Source: Jiangella asiatica
GTDB taxonomy: Bacteria; Actinomycetota; Actinomycetes; Jiangellales; Jiangellaceae
Direction: 5' to 3'
Length of the DNA: 64,000 bases
Assembly: GCF_004349065.1 (NCBI RefSeq)
Contig: NZ_SMKZ01000037.1
Span: 1 to 64,000 of the forward strand
The notes under the pieces are model-generated. The model saw only the letters and a list, made by a program, of their open reading frames with translations, had not been told where the DNA came from and did no database searches. Of this stretch, positions 51,575 to 59,210 are shown piece after piece (within the stretch, counting starts at the first letter, position 1; each line of letters opens with the position of its first letter). A program made the position numbers and the translations under genes.

Positions 51575-52938
51575 GCCGCCTCCGTTCTGCGCTTCCCCAG
51601 CTCGTCGACGAGGAAGTCGCGGGAGGACTCGACCAGCTCCCGGGCCCGGACGGTGTCCGCGACGAGCGTTCCGTCCCGCTTGCGCACGACGCCGTCGACG
51701 ATCACGGTCTCGACGTTGGACACGTCCGCCGCCAATGCGACGGCGGCCACCGGGTCGATCACCGGTGCCACATTGAGCGCGGTGGCGTCGATAAGTACGA
51801 CGTCGGCCCGCTTGCCCGGCGTCAGCGAGCCGGTGCGGTCCTCCAGCCCGGCCACGTGCGCGCCGTTGATCGTGGCCATCTCCAGCACCTTGCGGGCGGT
51901 GAGCATGCTGTCCGGCACGGCGGTGTCGGCCTCCCAGCAGGTGGCGTTGACCCGGGCCCGGTCACCGGCGAACGCGGCACGCATCTGGGTGAACATGTCG
52001 CCGGGCACCGTCGTGACCACGTCGATCGAGAGGCTGGGCCGCAGCCCGAACCGGTAGCTCTTGCTCACCGGCGGCCAGCCGTGACCCATCTGCAGCTCGA
52101 CCTGGGCCGCGATCGACACCGTGCCGCCGGTGTCGGCGACCCGCCGCCATTCGTGGTCGCTGAAGTAGCAGCAGTGGACGTAGGTGGTGTCCGGCCCCAG
52201 CAGGTCGAGCCGGTCCAGCTGCTCCACCATGGCGAACCGGCCCGCGAGCCGCCCCATGGCGACATGCACCGTGATCGGTATGCCCAGCTCGCGCGCCAGT
52301 CGCCACTCCGCCAGGACGACGTCGTCCTGGCAGAACCCCGGACCCCGGGTGGCCAGCGCCAGCGTGAGCAGGCCGTCGTCGCCGGGGATGTAGGTGTCGC
52401 GTATCCGGCGCACGTCGTTGTCGGGGATGACCTCCGCGCTGTTGAACCAGTACTTCGCCAGCGACGTGTTGGCCGAGCCGTAGGCGTACTGGGCGCGGAT
52501 CCCGCTCTCACGCAGCCCGGCGATGGCGGCGTCGGGGTGCTGGCTGGTGTTGTTGATGTGCGACCAGTCGACCAGTGTGGTGATGCCGGCGTTCAGGCAC
52601 TCCAGCGACCCGGCCAGGTTGCTGGCGTACACGTCCTCCGGCCGGTACAGCGGCGCGAAGCTGTCGAGCACCTCGACGAAGTAGTCGTCGAGCGTGGCGT
52701 CGGGCGCGCAGGTGCGGATCGCGGTCTCCCAGGTGTGCCGGTGGGTGTCGACGAAGCCCGGTAGGACGATGCGGCCGGTCGCGTCGATCACCTCGGCGTC
52801 GTCGACCTGCGCGGACAGGCCGGGGCGCACCGCGGCGATGACGCCGTCCTCGATGAGGACGTCCCCGCCGGGCAGGTCGCCGATCTCCGGATCCATGCTG
52901 ATCACGTGACCGTTGCGCAGCAGCAGTCGGGTTCTCAT
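51571..52938 (-). CDS. amidohydrolase-superfamily deaminase (TrzN/MtaD-like)
   Basis: A 455-residue cytoplasmic metal-dependent hydrolase. [12 protein letters not shown] and [27 protein letters not shown] contain the first HxH ligands (HRH). [10 protein letters not shown] supplies the next His, [13 protein letters not shown] the further His, and the C-terminal [15 protein letters not shown] is diagnostic for the group that includes 5'-methylthioadenosine/guanine deaminases and triazine hydrolases. It probably deaminates or hydrolyses a cyclic amidine or ureide. Overlap with the bicupin start (ATGA) and close spacing to E1 beta support a single catabolic operon. Confidence 0.88.
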   Translation of the reverse strand: MRTRLLLRNGHVISMDPEIGDLPGGDVLIEDGVIAAVRPGLSAQVDDAEVIDATGRIVLPGFVDTHRHTWETAIRTCAPDATLDDYFVEVLDSFAPLYRPEDVYASNLAGSLECLNAGITTLVDWSHINNTSQHPDAAIAGLRESGIRAQYAYGSANTSLAKYWFNSAEVIPDNDVRRIRDTYIPGDDGLLTLALATRGPGFCQDDVVLAEWRLARELGIPITVHVAMGRLAGRFAMVEQLDRLDLLGPDTTYVHCCYFSDHEWRRVADTGGTVSIAAQVELQMGHGWPPVSKSYRFGLRPSLSIDVVTTVPGDMFTQMRAAFAGDRARVNATCWEADTAVPDSMLTARKVLEMATINGAHVAGLEDRTGSLTPGKRADVVLIDATALNVAPVIDPVAAVALAADVSNVETVIVDGVVRKRDGTLVADTVRARELVESSRDFLVDELGKRRTEAA

Positions 52939-52975
52939 GGACCATCCCTTCGTTGCGATGGTTCTGGTGCTCGGG

Positions 52976-53956
52976 TCAGTAGTCGACGAGTGCCTTGACG
53001 GTGTCGACGACCTTGTCCACGGTGGGGATCACCTGGTCCTCCAGCGCGTCGGCGAACGGCAGTGGGACGTTGGCCCCGGCCACCCGCCGCATCGGCGCGT
53101 CGAGCAGCGCGAAGCCCTCCTCGGCGACGACGGAGACGACGGTGGCGCCCCAGCCGCCCTGGTACGGGTTCTCCTCGACGACGACCAGCCGCGACGTCCG
53201 CTCCACCGAGCGCAGCACCGACGACACGTCTAGCGGCAGCAGCGTGCGCAGGTCGACGACGTCGGCCTGGACACCCTGCTCGGCCAGCCGGTCCGCGGCG
53301 GTCAGCGCCAGTGGGACGGTGGAGGCGAGGCCCACGATCGTGACGTCGGTGCCCTCCCGGAGCAGCGCCGCCTGGCCGAACGGCACGACGTGCCCGTCCG
53401 GTGCCGGCGCGCCCTTGCTCGCGAACAGTCCTTTGTGCTCGAAGAACACGACGGGGTCGTCGCTGCGGATCGCCGTGGCCATGAGGCCGACGACGTCCGC
53501 CGGCGTCGACGGTGCGGCGATCTTCAGACCCGGCACGGTCAGCGCCCAGTTCTCCACCGACTGCGAGTGCTGTGCGCCGAACCCCAGGCCGCCGCCGTTG
53601 GCGGTGCGAACGACCAGCGGGACGGTCACCTGCCCGCCGGTCATGTACCTGACCTTCGGGATCTCGTTGGCCAGGTAGTCCCAGCAGCAGGCGAGGAAGT
53701 CGCTGAACATGATCTCGGCGACCGGGCGCATGCCGGTCATCGCCGCGCCCATGGCCGCGCCGACGATCGCCTGCTCGGAGATCGGGGTGTCCCAGACCCG
53801 CTCCGGCCCGAACTCGTCGAACAGCCCGACCGTGGTCTTGAAGACGCCGCCGGCCGCGCCGATGTCCTCGCCCAGGCACACGACGGTGTCGTCGCGGCGC
53901 ATCTCGCGCGCGATGCCCTCGGCCACCGACTCCCGGTACGTCGTCACGTCCGCCAC
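52976..53956 (-). CDS. 2-oxo-acid dehydrogenase E1 component, beta subunit
   Basis: A 326-residue transketolase-type E1 beta. Blocks include [92 protein letters not shown] (catalytic His) and ATSVPLA-like domains with [10 protein letters not shown]. It forms an alpha2-beta2 enzyme with the adjacent alpha subunit, decarboxylating a 2-oxo acid with thiamine diphosphate. No E2 or E3 genes are visible here, so those are encoded elsewhere. The GTG at 53956 overlaps the alpha-subunit end; 53947 (GTGA) is an alternative. Confidence 0.92.
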   Translation of the reverse strand: MADVTTYRESVAEGIAREMRRDDTVVCLGEDIGAAGGVFKTTVGLFDEFGPERVWDTPISEQAIVGAAMGAAMTGMRPVAEIMFSDFLACCWDYLANEIPKVRYMTGGQVTVPLVVRTANGGGLGFGAQHSQSVENWALTVPGLKIAAPSTPADVVGLMATAIRSDDPVVFFEHKGLFASKGAPAPDGHVVPFGQAALLREGTDVTIVGLASTVPLALTAADRLAEQGVQADVVDLRTLLPLDVSSVLRSVERTSRLVVVEENPYQGGWGATVVSVVAEEGFALLDAPMRRVAGANVPLPFADALEDQVIPTVDKVVDTVKALVDY

Positions 53957-54951
53957 TCGGCACCCCCGTCCGCCCACACGTCGGTGAAGGCCTCGGCGAG
54001 GTCGGCGCCGGGCGCGGCCTTCGCGGCGTCGACGGCGGCCTCGACGGTCGCCGCCGCGCTCTCCTCGGCGGCCCTGATGTCGTCGTCACTGGTGCCGAGG
54101 GCGCGCAGCTGGTTCGCCGAGACCGTCAGCGGGTCGCGTTCGAGCCACCGCTCCAGCTCGCCCTCCGGCCGGTACGACGCCGGGTCGGTGCGGCTGTGCC
54201 CGTAGTGCCGGTAGGTGCGTGCCTCCAGGACGGTGGGTCCGTCGCCCGCGCGGGCCCTCTCCGCCGCGCGGGCGACGGCGTCCTCCACCGCCACCACGTC
54301 GTTTCCGTCGACCAGCTCGGCCGGGATGCCGTACGACGGCGCGCGGTCCGCCGCCGGGTTGGCCGCGGCCGTGACCGTGCCGATCGGGGTGTACTCCATG
54401 TAGAGGTTGTTCTCGCAGACGAACAGCACCGGGAGCTTCCACACCGCCGCCAGGTTCAGCGACTCGTGGAACGCGCCGATGTTCGTCGCGCCGTCGCCGA
54501 AGAACGCGACCGCCACCTGGTCGGTGGCGCGCAGCCGGGCGGACCAGGCCGCGCCGACCGCCATCGGCAGGTGCGCGCCGACGATGGCGTACGAGCCGAG
54601 CATGCCGCTGGCCGCCTTCGTCAGGTGCATCGAGCCGCCCTTGCCCTTGCAGCTGCCGGTGGCCTTGCTCATCAGCTCGGCCAGGCACTCCTCGGCGGTG
54701 GCGCCCCAGGCGATGGCGTGGTGGTGGCCGCGGTAGGTGGCGAACGCGTAGTCGCCGTCGCGCAGCGCCCCGCGAGCGCCGACGGCGACCGCCTCCTGCC
54801 CTGCGGCCAGGTGCGTCGTCCCTTTGACCAGGCCGGACATGAACAGGTCGTGTGCGGCCTTCTCGGTGCGCCGGATGACGGCCATGGTCTCGTGCCGGCG
54901 CAGCAGCTTCGCGGCGTCGGTGCCGGTGGTCGTCGTCGTGGCGTCGGTCAT
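53944..54951 (-). CDS. 2-oxo-acid dehydrogenase E1 component, alpha subunit
   Basis: A 335-residue thiamine-diphosphate-binding E1 alpha. It has GLVKGTTHLAAGQEAVAVGARGAL, YRGHHHAIAWGA, CKGKGGSMHLTKAASGMLGSYAIVGAHLPMAVGAAWSA, the ThDP motif GDGATNIGAFHESLNLAAVWKLPVLFVCENN and TYRHYGHSRTDPASYR with the phosphorylation-loop-like region. The pattern fits acetoin/branched-chain/pyruvate E1 alpha of the two-subunit type. It is overlapped by both the M24 gene and the beta gene, so stoichiometric coupling is strong. Confidence 0.93.
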   Translation of the reverse strand: MTDATTTTTGTDAAKLLRRHETMAVIRRTEKAAHDLFMSGLVKGTTHLAAGQEAVAVGARGALRDGDYAFATYRGHHHAIAWGATAEECLAELMSKATGSCKGKGGSMHLTKAASGMLGSYAIVGAHLPMAVGAAWSARLRATDQVAVAFFGDGATNIGAFHESLNLAAVWKLPVLFVCENNLYMEYTPIGTVTAAANPAADRAPSYGIPAELVDGNDVVAVEDAVARAAERARAGDGPTVLEARTYRHYGHSRTDPASYRPEGELERWLERDPLTVSANQLRALGTSDDDIRAAEESAAATVEAAVDAAKAAPGADLAEAFTDVWADGGAEWRT

Positions 54952-56267
54952 GGCCGCGACCTGGAGCCCGCGGGCGTGTTGAGGTGCGACTGCGACTCGC
55001 GCAGTGAGTTCAGCGGGCCGCCGACCGTCCAGTACGTGCGGCCGGCGACCAGCAGCTCCTCGGCGGGGAACTTCGTGATGACCTCGCAGCCGTCGGCGGT
55101 CACCACGACCTCCTCCTCGATGCGGGCTGCGGACCAGCCGTCGGCCGCCGGCCAGTAGGTCTCCAGCGCGAAGACCATGCCCTCCTCGAGCACCTCCGGG
55201 TGGTCCAGCGACACCAGCCGGGAAAAGATCGGCTTCTCCCAGATCGACAGCCCGACGCCGTGGCCGTACTGCAGCGCGAACGCCGCCTCCTCGTCGGCGA
55301 ACCCGAACTCCTCCGCCCGCGGCCACAGCGAGACGATGTCGGCCGTCGTCGCGCCCGGCTTGACCGAGGCGATCGCGTGGTCGATGAACTCGCGGCAGCG
55401 GGTGTACGCGTCGCGCTGGGCCGGCGAGGCGCTCCCGACGGCGAACGTGCGGTAGTAGCAGGTGCGGTAGCCGTTGTAGCTGTGCAGGATGTCGAAGAAC
55501 GCCGGGTCACCGGGCCGCAGGGCCCGGTCGCTGTAGACGTGTGGGTGCGGCGAGCAGCGCTCGCCGGAGATCGCGTTCACGCCCTCGACGTACTCGCTGC
55601 CCAGGTCGTAGAGGACCTTGCTCACCACGCCGACGCACTCGTTCTCGCGCACGCCCGGGCGCAGGAAGCCGTACAGCTCGTCGTAGGCCGCGTCGACCAT
55701 GGACGCCGCCTGGGCGAGCAGCGCGATCTCGTCCGGGGTCTTGATGCGCCGGGCGTCGAGGAAGACCTGCTGCCCGTCGACGACGTCGACCTTCTGGGCG
55801 GCGAGCGCGGCCAGCACCGGCATCTCGGCGAGGTCGACGCCGACGGGGTCGTCCTGCAGGCCGTGGTCGGCGAGCACCCGGGCGATCTTCGCGGCGACGT
55901 CGTCGGCGATGCCGGCGTCGGGGTGGAACGCCCCGCGCAGTGTCGAGATGCCCGCGCGGGCCCGCTGGGTGCCCTCCAGCCACGGGTTGTACAGCTGGTG
56001 GTGGCGGGCCGCGGAGCCGAAGTCCCACACGATCGGCTCTCCGCCGCGGGGAAGCAGGGCGAAGCGGATGAGCTTGTCGATCGCCCAGGTGCCGATGTGC
56101 GTGGACGTCATGTAGCGGATGTTGGCGAAGTCGAAGGCCAGCAGCGCGCCCAGGTCGGAGCGGTCGAGGGCGGCGCGGAGGCGGTCCAGCCGCTCGCGGC
56201 GCAGCCGGTCGAGGTCGATGCGCTCTTCCCAGTCCACCGCGTTCGGTCCGTAGGTGCGTATCGACAT
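54948..56267 (-). CDS. M24 (pita-bread) metallopeptidase-like protein with an altered metal site
   Basis: A 439-residue protein of the Xaa-Pro aminopeptidase/creatinase family. An N-terminal creatinase-like domain (MTSTHIGTWAIDKLIRFALLPRGGEPIVWDFGS) precedes the pita-bread fold. Of five classical metal ligands, the first Asp (AFFDILHSYNGY), His (QYGHGVGL) and two Glu (VFALETYW; ARIEEEVVV) are present, but the second Asp is Cys in GYRTCYYRT. Relatives with such changes hydrolyse or lyse small molecules (the group includes DMSP lyase DddP and ectoine hydrolase) rather than peptides. It is first in the minus-strand operon and divergent from the XRE regulator. Confidence 0.85.
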   Translation of the reverse strand: MSIRTYGPNAVDWEERIDLDRLRRERLDRLRAALDRSDLGALLAFDFANIRYMTSTHIGTWAIDKLIRFALLPRGGEPIVWDFGSAARHHQLYNPWLEGTQRARAGISTLRGAFHPDAGIADDVAAKIARVLADHGLQDDPVGVDLAEMPVLAALAAQKVDVVDGQQVFLDARRIKTPDEIALLAQAASMVDAAYDELYGFLRPGVRENECVGVVSKVLYDLGSEYVEGVNAISGERCSPHPHVYSDRALRPGDPAFFDILHSYNGYRTCYYRTFAVGSASPAQRDAYTRCREFIDHAIASVKPGATTADIVSLWPRAEEFGFADEEAAFALQYGHGVGLSIWEKPIFSRLVSLDHPEVLEEGMVFALETYWPAADGWSAARIEEEVVVTADGCEVITKFPAEELLVAGRTYWTVGGPLNSLRESQSHLNTPAGSRSRP

Positions 56268-56415
56268 TGCGCAGGCACCTCCTCGGCGGCTCGCCGAGTG
56301 GTCCGCTTCGGCGAGAACCTGTTCAGCTACACTTACCATCCGAGTTAAGCGAAGGCTGGCGACGACGTCAAGCCGGCAACCTTCGATCAATCGCGTTCAA
56401 CGGAACGGAGGCCAC

Positions 56416-57171
56416 GTGAGCCCGTCGGCAGTGCCCCCGATCGGGGAGCGCATCCGCCAGGAGCGGATGCGCAAAGGTGTGAGTGCCCGCGGCCTCGCGC
56501 GCGAGATCGGGGTCTCGGCCAGCCTGATCTCCCAGATCGAGACCGACAAGAGCCAGCCGTCGGTGAGCACCTTGTACGCCATCACCACAGCGCTGGGGAT
56601 CTCGATCGAGGACATCTTCGCCACAGCCGACGGCACTCCCGACGACGGTTCGGAGGCCGCGGCCGAGATCACGCCGGATGCGTCCGCCACCGCCGCGGTC
56701 CCGGTGGGCGACTCCGCGGCGCCGGTCGACGACGCGGCTGGTGAGCCGTCCGGCGACGACGGCCTGGCCGCGGCCTCCGTCTCGGGGACGATCAGCGCGT
56801 TGCGCGTCCTCGGCTCCGCCCGCCGACGCGTCGGCCCCGTCGTTCGCCCGTCCGAACGCGAGGTGCTCACGCTCGACTCCGGCGTGACGTGGGAGTTGCT
56901 CGGCCAGGTGCCCGACGCGCACACGGACTTCCTGCGCATCACCTACCAGCCCGGCGGCTCGTCGTCGAGCTCCGGCCTGCTGATGCGGCACTCCGGCACC
57001 GAGTACGGCCACGTGCTCAGCGGTGAGCTGGTGCTGACCCTCGGCTTCGAGGAGCACCACCTGCGCGCCGGTGACTCCGTCTCATTCGACTCGACCATGC
57101 CGCACGCCTACCGCAACGATGGCACCGAACCCGCCATCGGCATCTGGTTCGTCCTCGAGCGTTCCGCCTGA
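56416..57171 (+). CDS. XRE-family regulator with C-terminal cupin sensor
   Basis: A 251-residue regulator. The N-terminal XRE HTH is IGERIRQERMRKGVSARGLAREIGVSASLISQIETDKSQPSVSTLYAITTALGISIEDIF. After a Pro/Ala/Asp-rich linker of ~80 residues the C-terminal cupin has MRHSGTEYGHVLSGELVLTLGFEEHHLRAGDSVSFDSTMPHAYRND. This architecture is common in regulators of amino-acid or amine catabolism. It is divergent from the M24-led operon and upstream of the amidohydrolase genes, so it is the likely controller of both. GTG has GGAACGGAGG upstream. Confidence 0.92.
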   Translation: MSPSAVPPIGERIRQERMRKGVSARGLAREIGVSASLISQIETDKSQPSVSTLYAITTALGISIEDIFATADGTPDDGSEAAAEITPDASATAAVPVGDSAAPVDDAAGEPSGDDGLAAASVSGTISALRVLGSARRRVGPVVRPSEREVLTLDSGVTWELLGQVPDAHTDFLRITYQPGGSSSSSGLLMRHSGTEYGHVLSGELVLTLGFEEHHLRAGDSVSFDSTMPHAYRNDGTEPAIGIWFVLERSA

Positions 57172-57179
57172 CCACGTCA

Positions 57180-57267
57180 CATCACGAGGACTTCTCGCGC
57201 ATCACCGTGCCTACATCCGTGGTGAAGCACCAGGAATCCTCGTGATGCCACCTACGGTTGTTGATCA
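57180..57267 (-). repeat. dispersed TGATCA intergenic repeat, copy C
   Basis: On the minus strand it opens TGATCAACAACC and closes GTCCTCGTGATG, matching 11788-11876 block by block (TGCTTCACCA, GGATGTA, GTGATG). It lies just after the XRE gene and before the amidohydrolase promoter. Confidence 0.6.
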
Positions 57268-57365
57268 TTTCGGCGACGTGAACGGTAAGTGAGCTGGGGC
57301 TACGTCCGTAACGGTCAGCTGGGCTGTGCATCGCGCACCAATGTTACGGGCTATGAACAATGGTA

Positions 57366-57394
57366 TTGCACACTCTGTTCAGTTCTCCTACACT
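57366..57394 (+). promoter_or_regulatory. sigma-70-like promoter for the amidohydrolase/ABC operon
   Basis: TTGCAC (57366-57371) and TACACT (57389-57394) are separated by exactly 17 bp, the best consensus-like promoter in the window. Transcription would start near 57401, giving a leader of about 70 nt that contains the dyad at 57421-57438. Confidence 0.65.
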
Positions 57395-57420
57395 CCTGGC
57401 CCAGAGCTGCGTCCCACCCA

Positions 57421-57438
57421 CTGTCCGAATCCGGACAG
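57421..57438. promoter_or_regulatory. 18-bp operator dyad in the 5' leader
   Basis: CTGTCCG-aatc-CGGACAG lies about 20 bp after the predicted transcription start and 36 bp before the ATG, a position where a repressor blocks elongation. Its half sites match the dyad before ilvD (47275-47291). The XRE-cupin protein is a candidate binder. Confidence 0.5.
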
Positions 57439-57473
57439 ATCGGAACGACTCCGTGGGAAGGCGGTGTCGGCTG

Positions 57474-59210
57474 ATGAGTGAGGATGGACACCAGTCCGAG
57501 CGAGGTCCGGGAGCGTCCCGGCGCGATGTGCTCAGGACGGGAGCGGTCGCGGGAGCTGCGGCAGCCATGGCGGGTGTGGGAGCTGGAGTGACCCACGCCG
57601 CGGAGAACGAGGCCACCACGACCGCCGGCGCCGCCCTGACGGCGGTTCCCGGGGTTGCGGGCGACACCGACCTCGCGCTGGTCAACGGCCGTATCCACAC
57701 GATGGACGCGAACGACGCCGTCGTGTCGCACGTCCTGATCAGGAACGGCCGGTTCATCGCGGTCGGCAACGGGCCCGTCCGCGCACAGGGCCGGCCGTTC
57801 GCCGTGGTCAACCTGCGCGGCCGGACGGTGGTTCCCGGCATCGTCGACAACCACAACCACATCGTGCTCATGGGCAACCGGCCCGGGCACCACACCCCGC
57901 TCGAGAACGCCCAGAGCATCGCCGAGGTCCAGGAGACCTACGCACGGCGGGCCGACCAGATCCCCAGCGGCGCCTGGATCACCACCATCGGGGGCTTCCA
58001 CCGCAACCACCTCGTCGCGCCGGACCTGCCGCCGCGCCTGCCGACGCTGACCGAGCTCGACGCGGCCGCGCCGGACCACCCCATCTACCTCTCCGAGAGC
58101 TTCAGCGGCCCGTCCGCCACCAACTCCGCCGGGCGCGCCTTCTTCACAGCACGAGGAATCCCCGTCGGCGACGACGGCTTCATCGCGGCCGGCAACCCCA
58201 CCGGCCGGGCCACGCTCGCACTGCGCCAGACCCTGCTCACGGCCGACGAGCGCAAGCGCGGAGCCGTCGACGCGCTCGCCCACGGCCTGAGCCTCGGCGT
58301 CACGACACACCTGGACCAGGGCGCCTTCCAGGCGACCGGAACGCCGTCGGACGGTGCCGCCCACGAGGACAACTTCACGATGCACCTGCCGTTCCTCGAG
58401 CTCCTCGAAGAGGGCCGGCTGGACGCCCGGCTGCGCATCAATTTCCTGCACATGGAGTCGGATCAGACGACCCCGGAGCTCGCCGCGCGGTTGCGTAACG
58501 CGTTCCCGTTCTTCGGCGGCGACCTGGTCCGCACCGGGGGCATCGGCGAGTTCATCGCCCAGGGCACTGGGCCGGCCAGCCCGTTCCTCGCGGCGGCACG
58601 CAAGGTCGCGGCGGCCGGCTGGCGAGCGGAGGTCCACTCGCTCAGCCAGACCGACTTCCAGCAGGAGATCCAGGCGTTCGAGACGGTGCACGCGCAGACG
58701 CCCATCTCCGACCTGCGCTGGGTGGACGCGCACGTCCCGTTCATCACCGAGGAGTACGCGAAGCGGCTCGACGCGCTGGGCGGTGGGCTGTCGCTCACCG
58801 GCTGGCGGTACCTGGCCGGCTCGCCGGCGCAGAACGGTCCACCGTTCCGGATGATCGTCGACAGCGGCATCCACGCCGGCATGAGCTCCGACGGCATGCA
58901 GATCGCGCCGATGAACCCGTGGCTGCACATGTACTACGCCACCACCGGCCGCAACGCGCGCGGCGTCGTCATCAACGCCGGGCAGCAGATCACCCGGCAG
59001 GAGGCGCTGCGGCTCTACACCCGCGACAATGGCTGGTTCCTGCGCGAGGAGGACGAGCTCGGTTCCATCGAGGCGGGCAAGCACGCCGACCTCGCCGTCC
59101 TGGACCGCGACTACTTCACCGTCCCCGACGACGACCTCAAGCGCCTCCGCTCGCTGTTCACCGTCGTCGGCGGCCGCGTCGTGCACGACCCGCGGAGGTG
59201 GGTGCGATGA
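57474..59210 (+). CDS. Tat-exported YtcJ-type amidohydrolase, copy 1
   Basis: A 578-residue enzyme with a Tat signal (SRRDVLRTGAVAGAAAA). The amidohydrolase-3 fold begins DLALVNGRIHTMDAND and carries HxH in VPGIVDNHNHIVLMGN, a His in AEVHSLSQTDF, a His in RWVDAHVPFI and the Asp in MSSDGMQIAPMNPWL. The usual carbamylated-Lys region (K-x-F-x-D-G) reads VRTGGIGEFIAQG, so a Glu may bridge the metals instead. It likely hydrolyses an amide, ester or ureide outside the cytoplasm. Its stop overlaps the start of a paralogue (ATGA). Confidence 0.88.
   Translation: MSEDGHQSERGPGASRRDVLRTGAVAGAAAAMAGVGAGVTHAAENEATTTAGAALTAVPGVAGDTDLALVNGRIHTMDANDAVVSHVLIRNGRFIAVGNGPVRAQGRPFAVVNLRGRTVVPGIVDNHNHIVLMGNRPGHHTPLENAQSIAEVQETYARRADQIPSGAWITTIGGFHRNHLVAPDLPPRLPTLTELDAAAPDHPIYLSESFSGPSATNSAGRAFFTARGIPVGDDGFIAAGNPTGRATLALRQTLLTADERKRGAVDALAHGLSLGVTTHLDQGAFQATGTPSDGAAHEDNFTMHLPFLELLEEGRLDARLRINFLHMESDQTTPELAARLRNAFPFFGGDLVRTGGIGEFIAQGTGPASPFLAAARKVAAAGWRAEVHSLSQTDFQQEIQAFETVHAQTPISDLRWVDAHVPFITEEYAKRLDALGGGLSLTGWRYLAGSPAQNGPPFRMIVDSGIHAGMSSDGMQIAPMNPWLHMYYATTGRNARGVVINAGQQITRQEALRLYTRDNGWFLREEDELGSIEAGKHADLAVLDRDYFTVPDDDLKRLRSLFTVVGGRVVHDPRRWVR

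Larger units (their letters stand above)
57172..57473. other. 302-bp intergenic region with repeat, promoter and operator
   Basis: It holds repeat copy C (57180-57267), a sigma-70-like promoter (57366-57394) and a dyad in the leader (57421-57438). No small gene is recognised. Confidence 0.65.

Noticed and set aside
52976-54951. complete acetoin or pyruvate dehydrogenase operon
   Set aside because: Only E1 alpha and beta are present; no lipoyl E2 or dihydrolipoamide dehydrogenase gene lies within the window.
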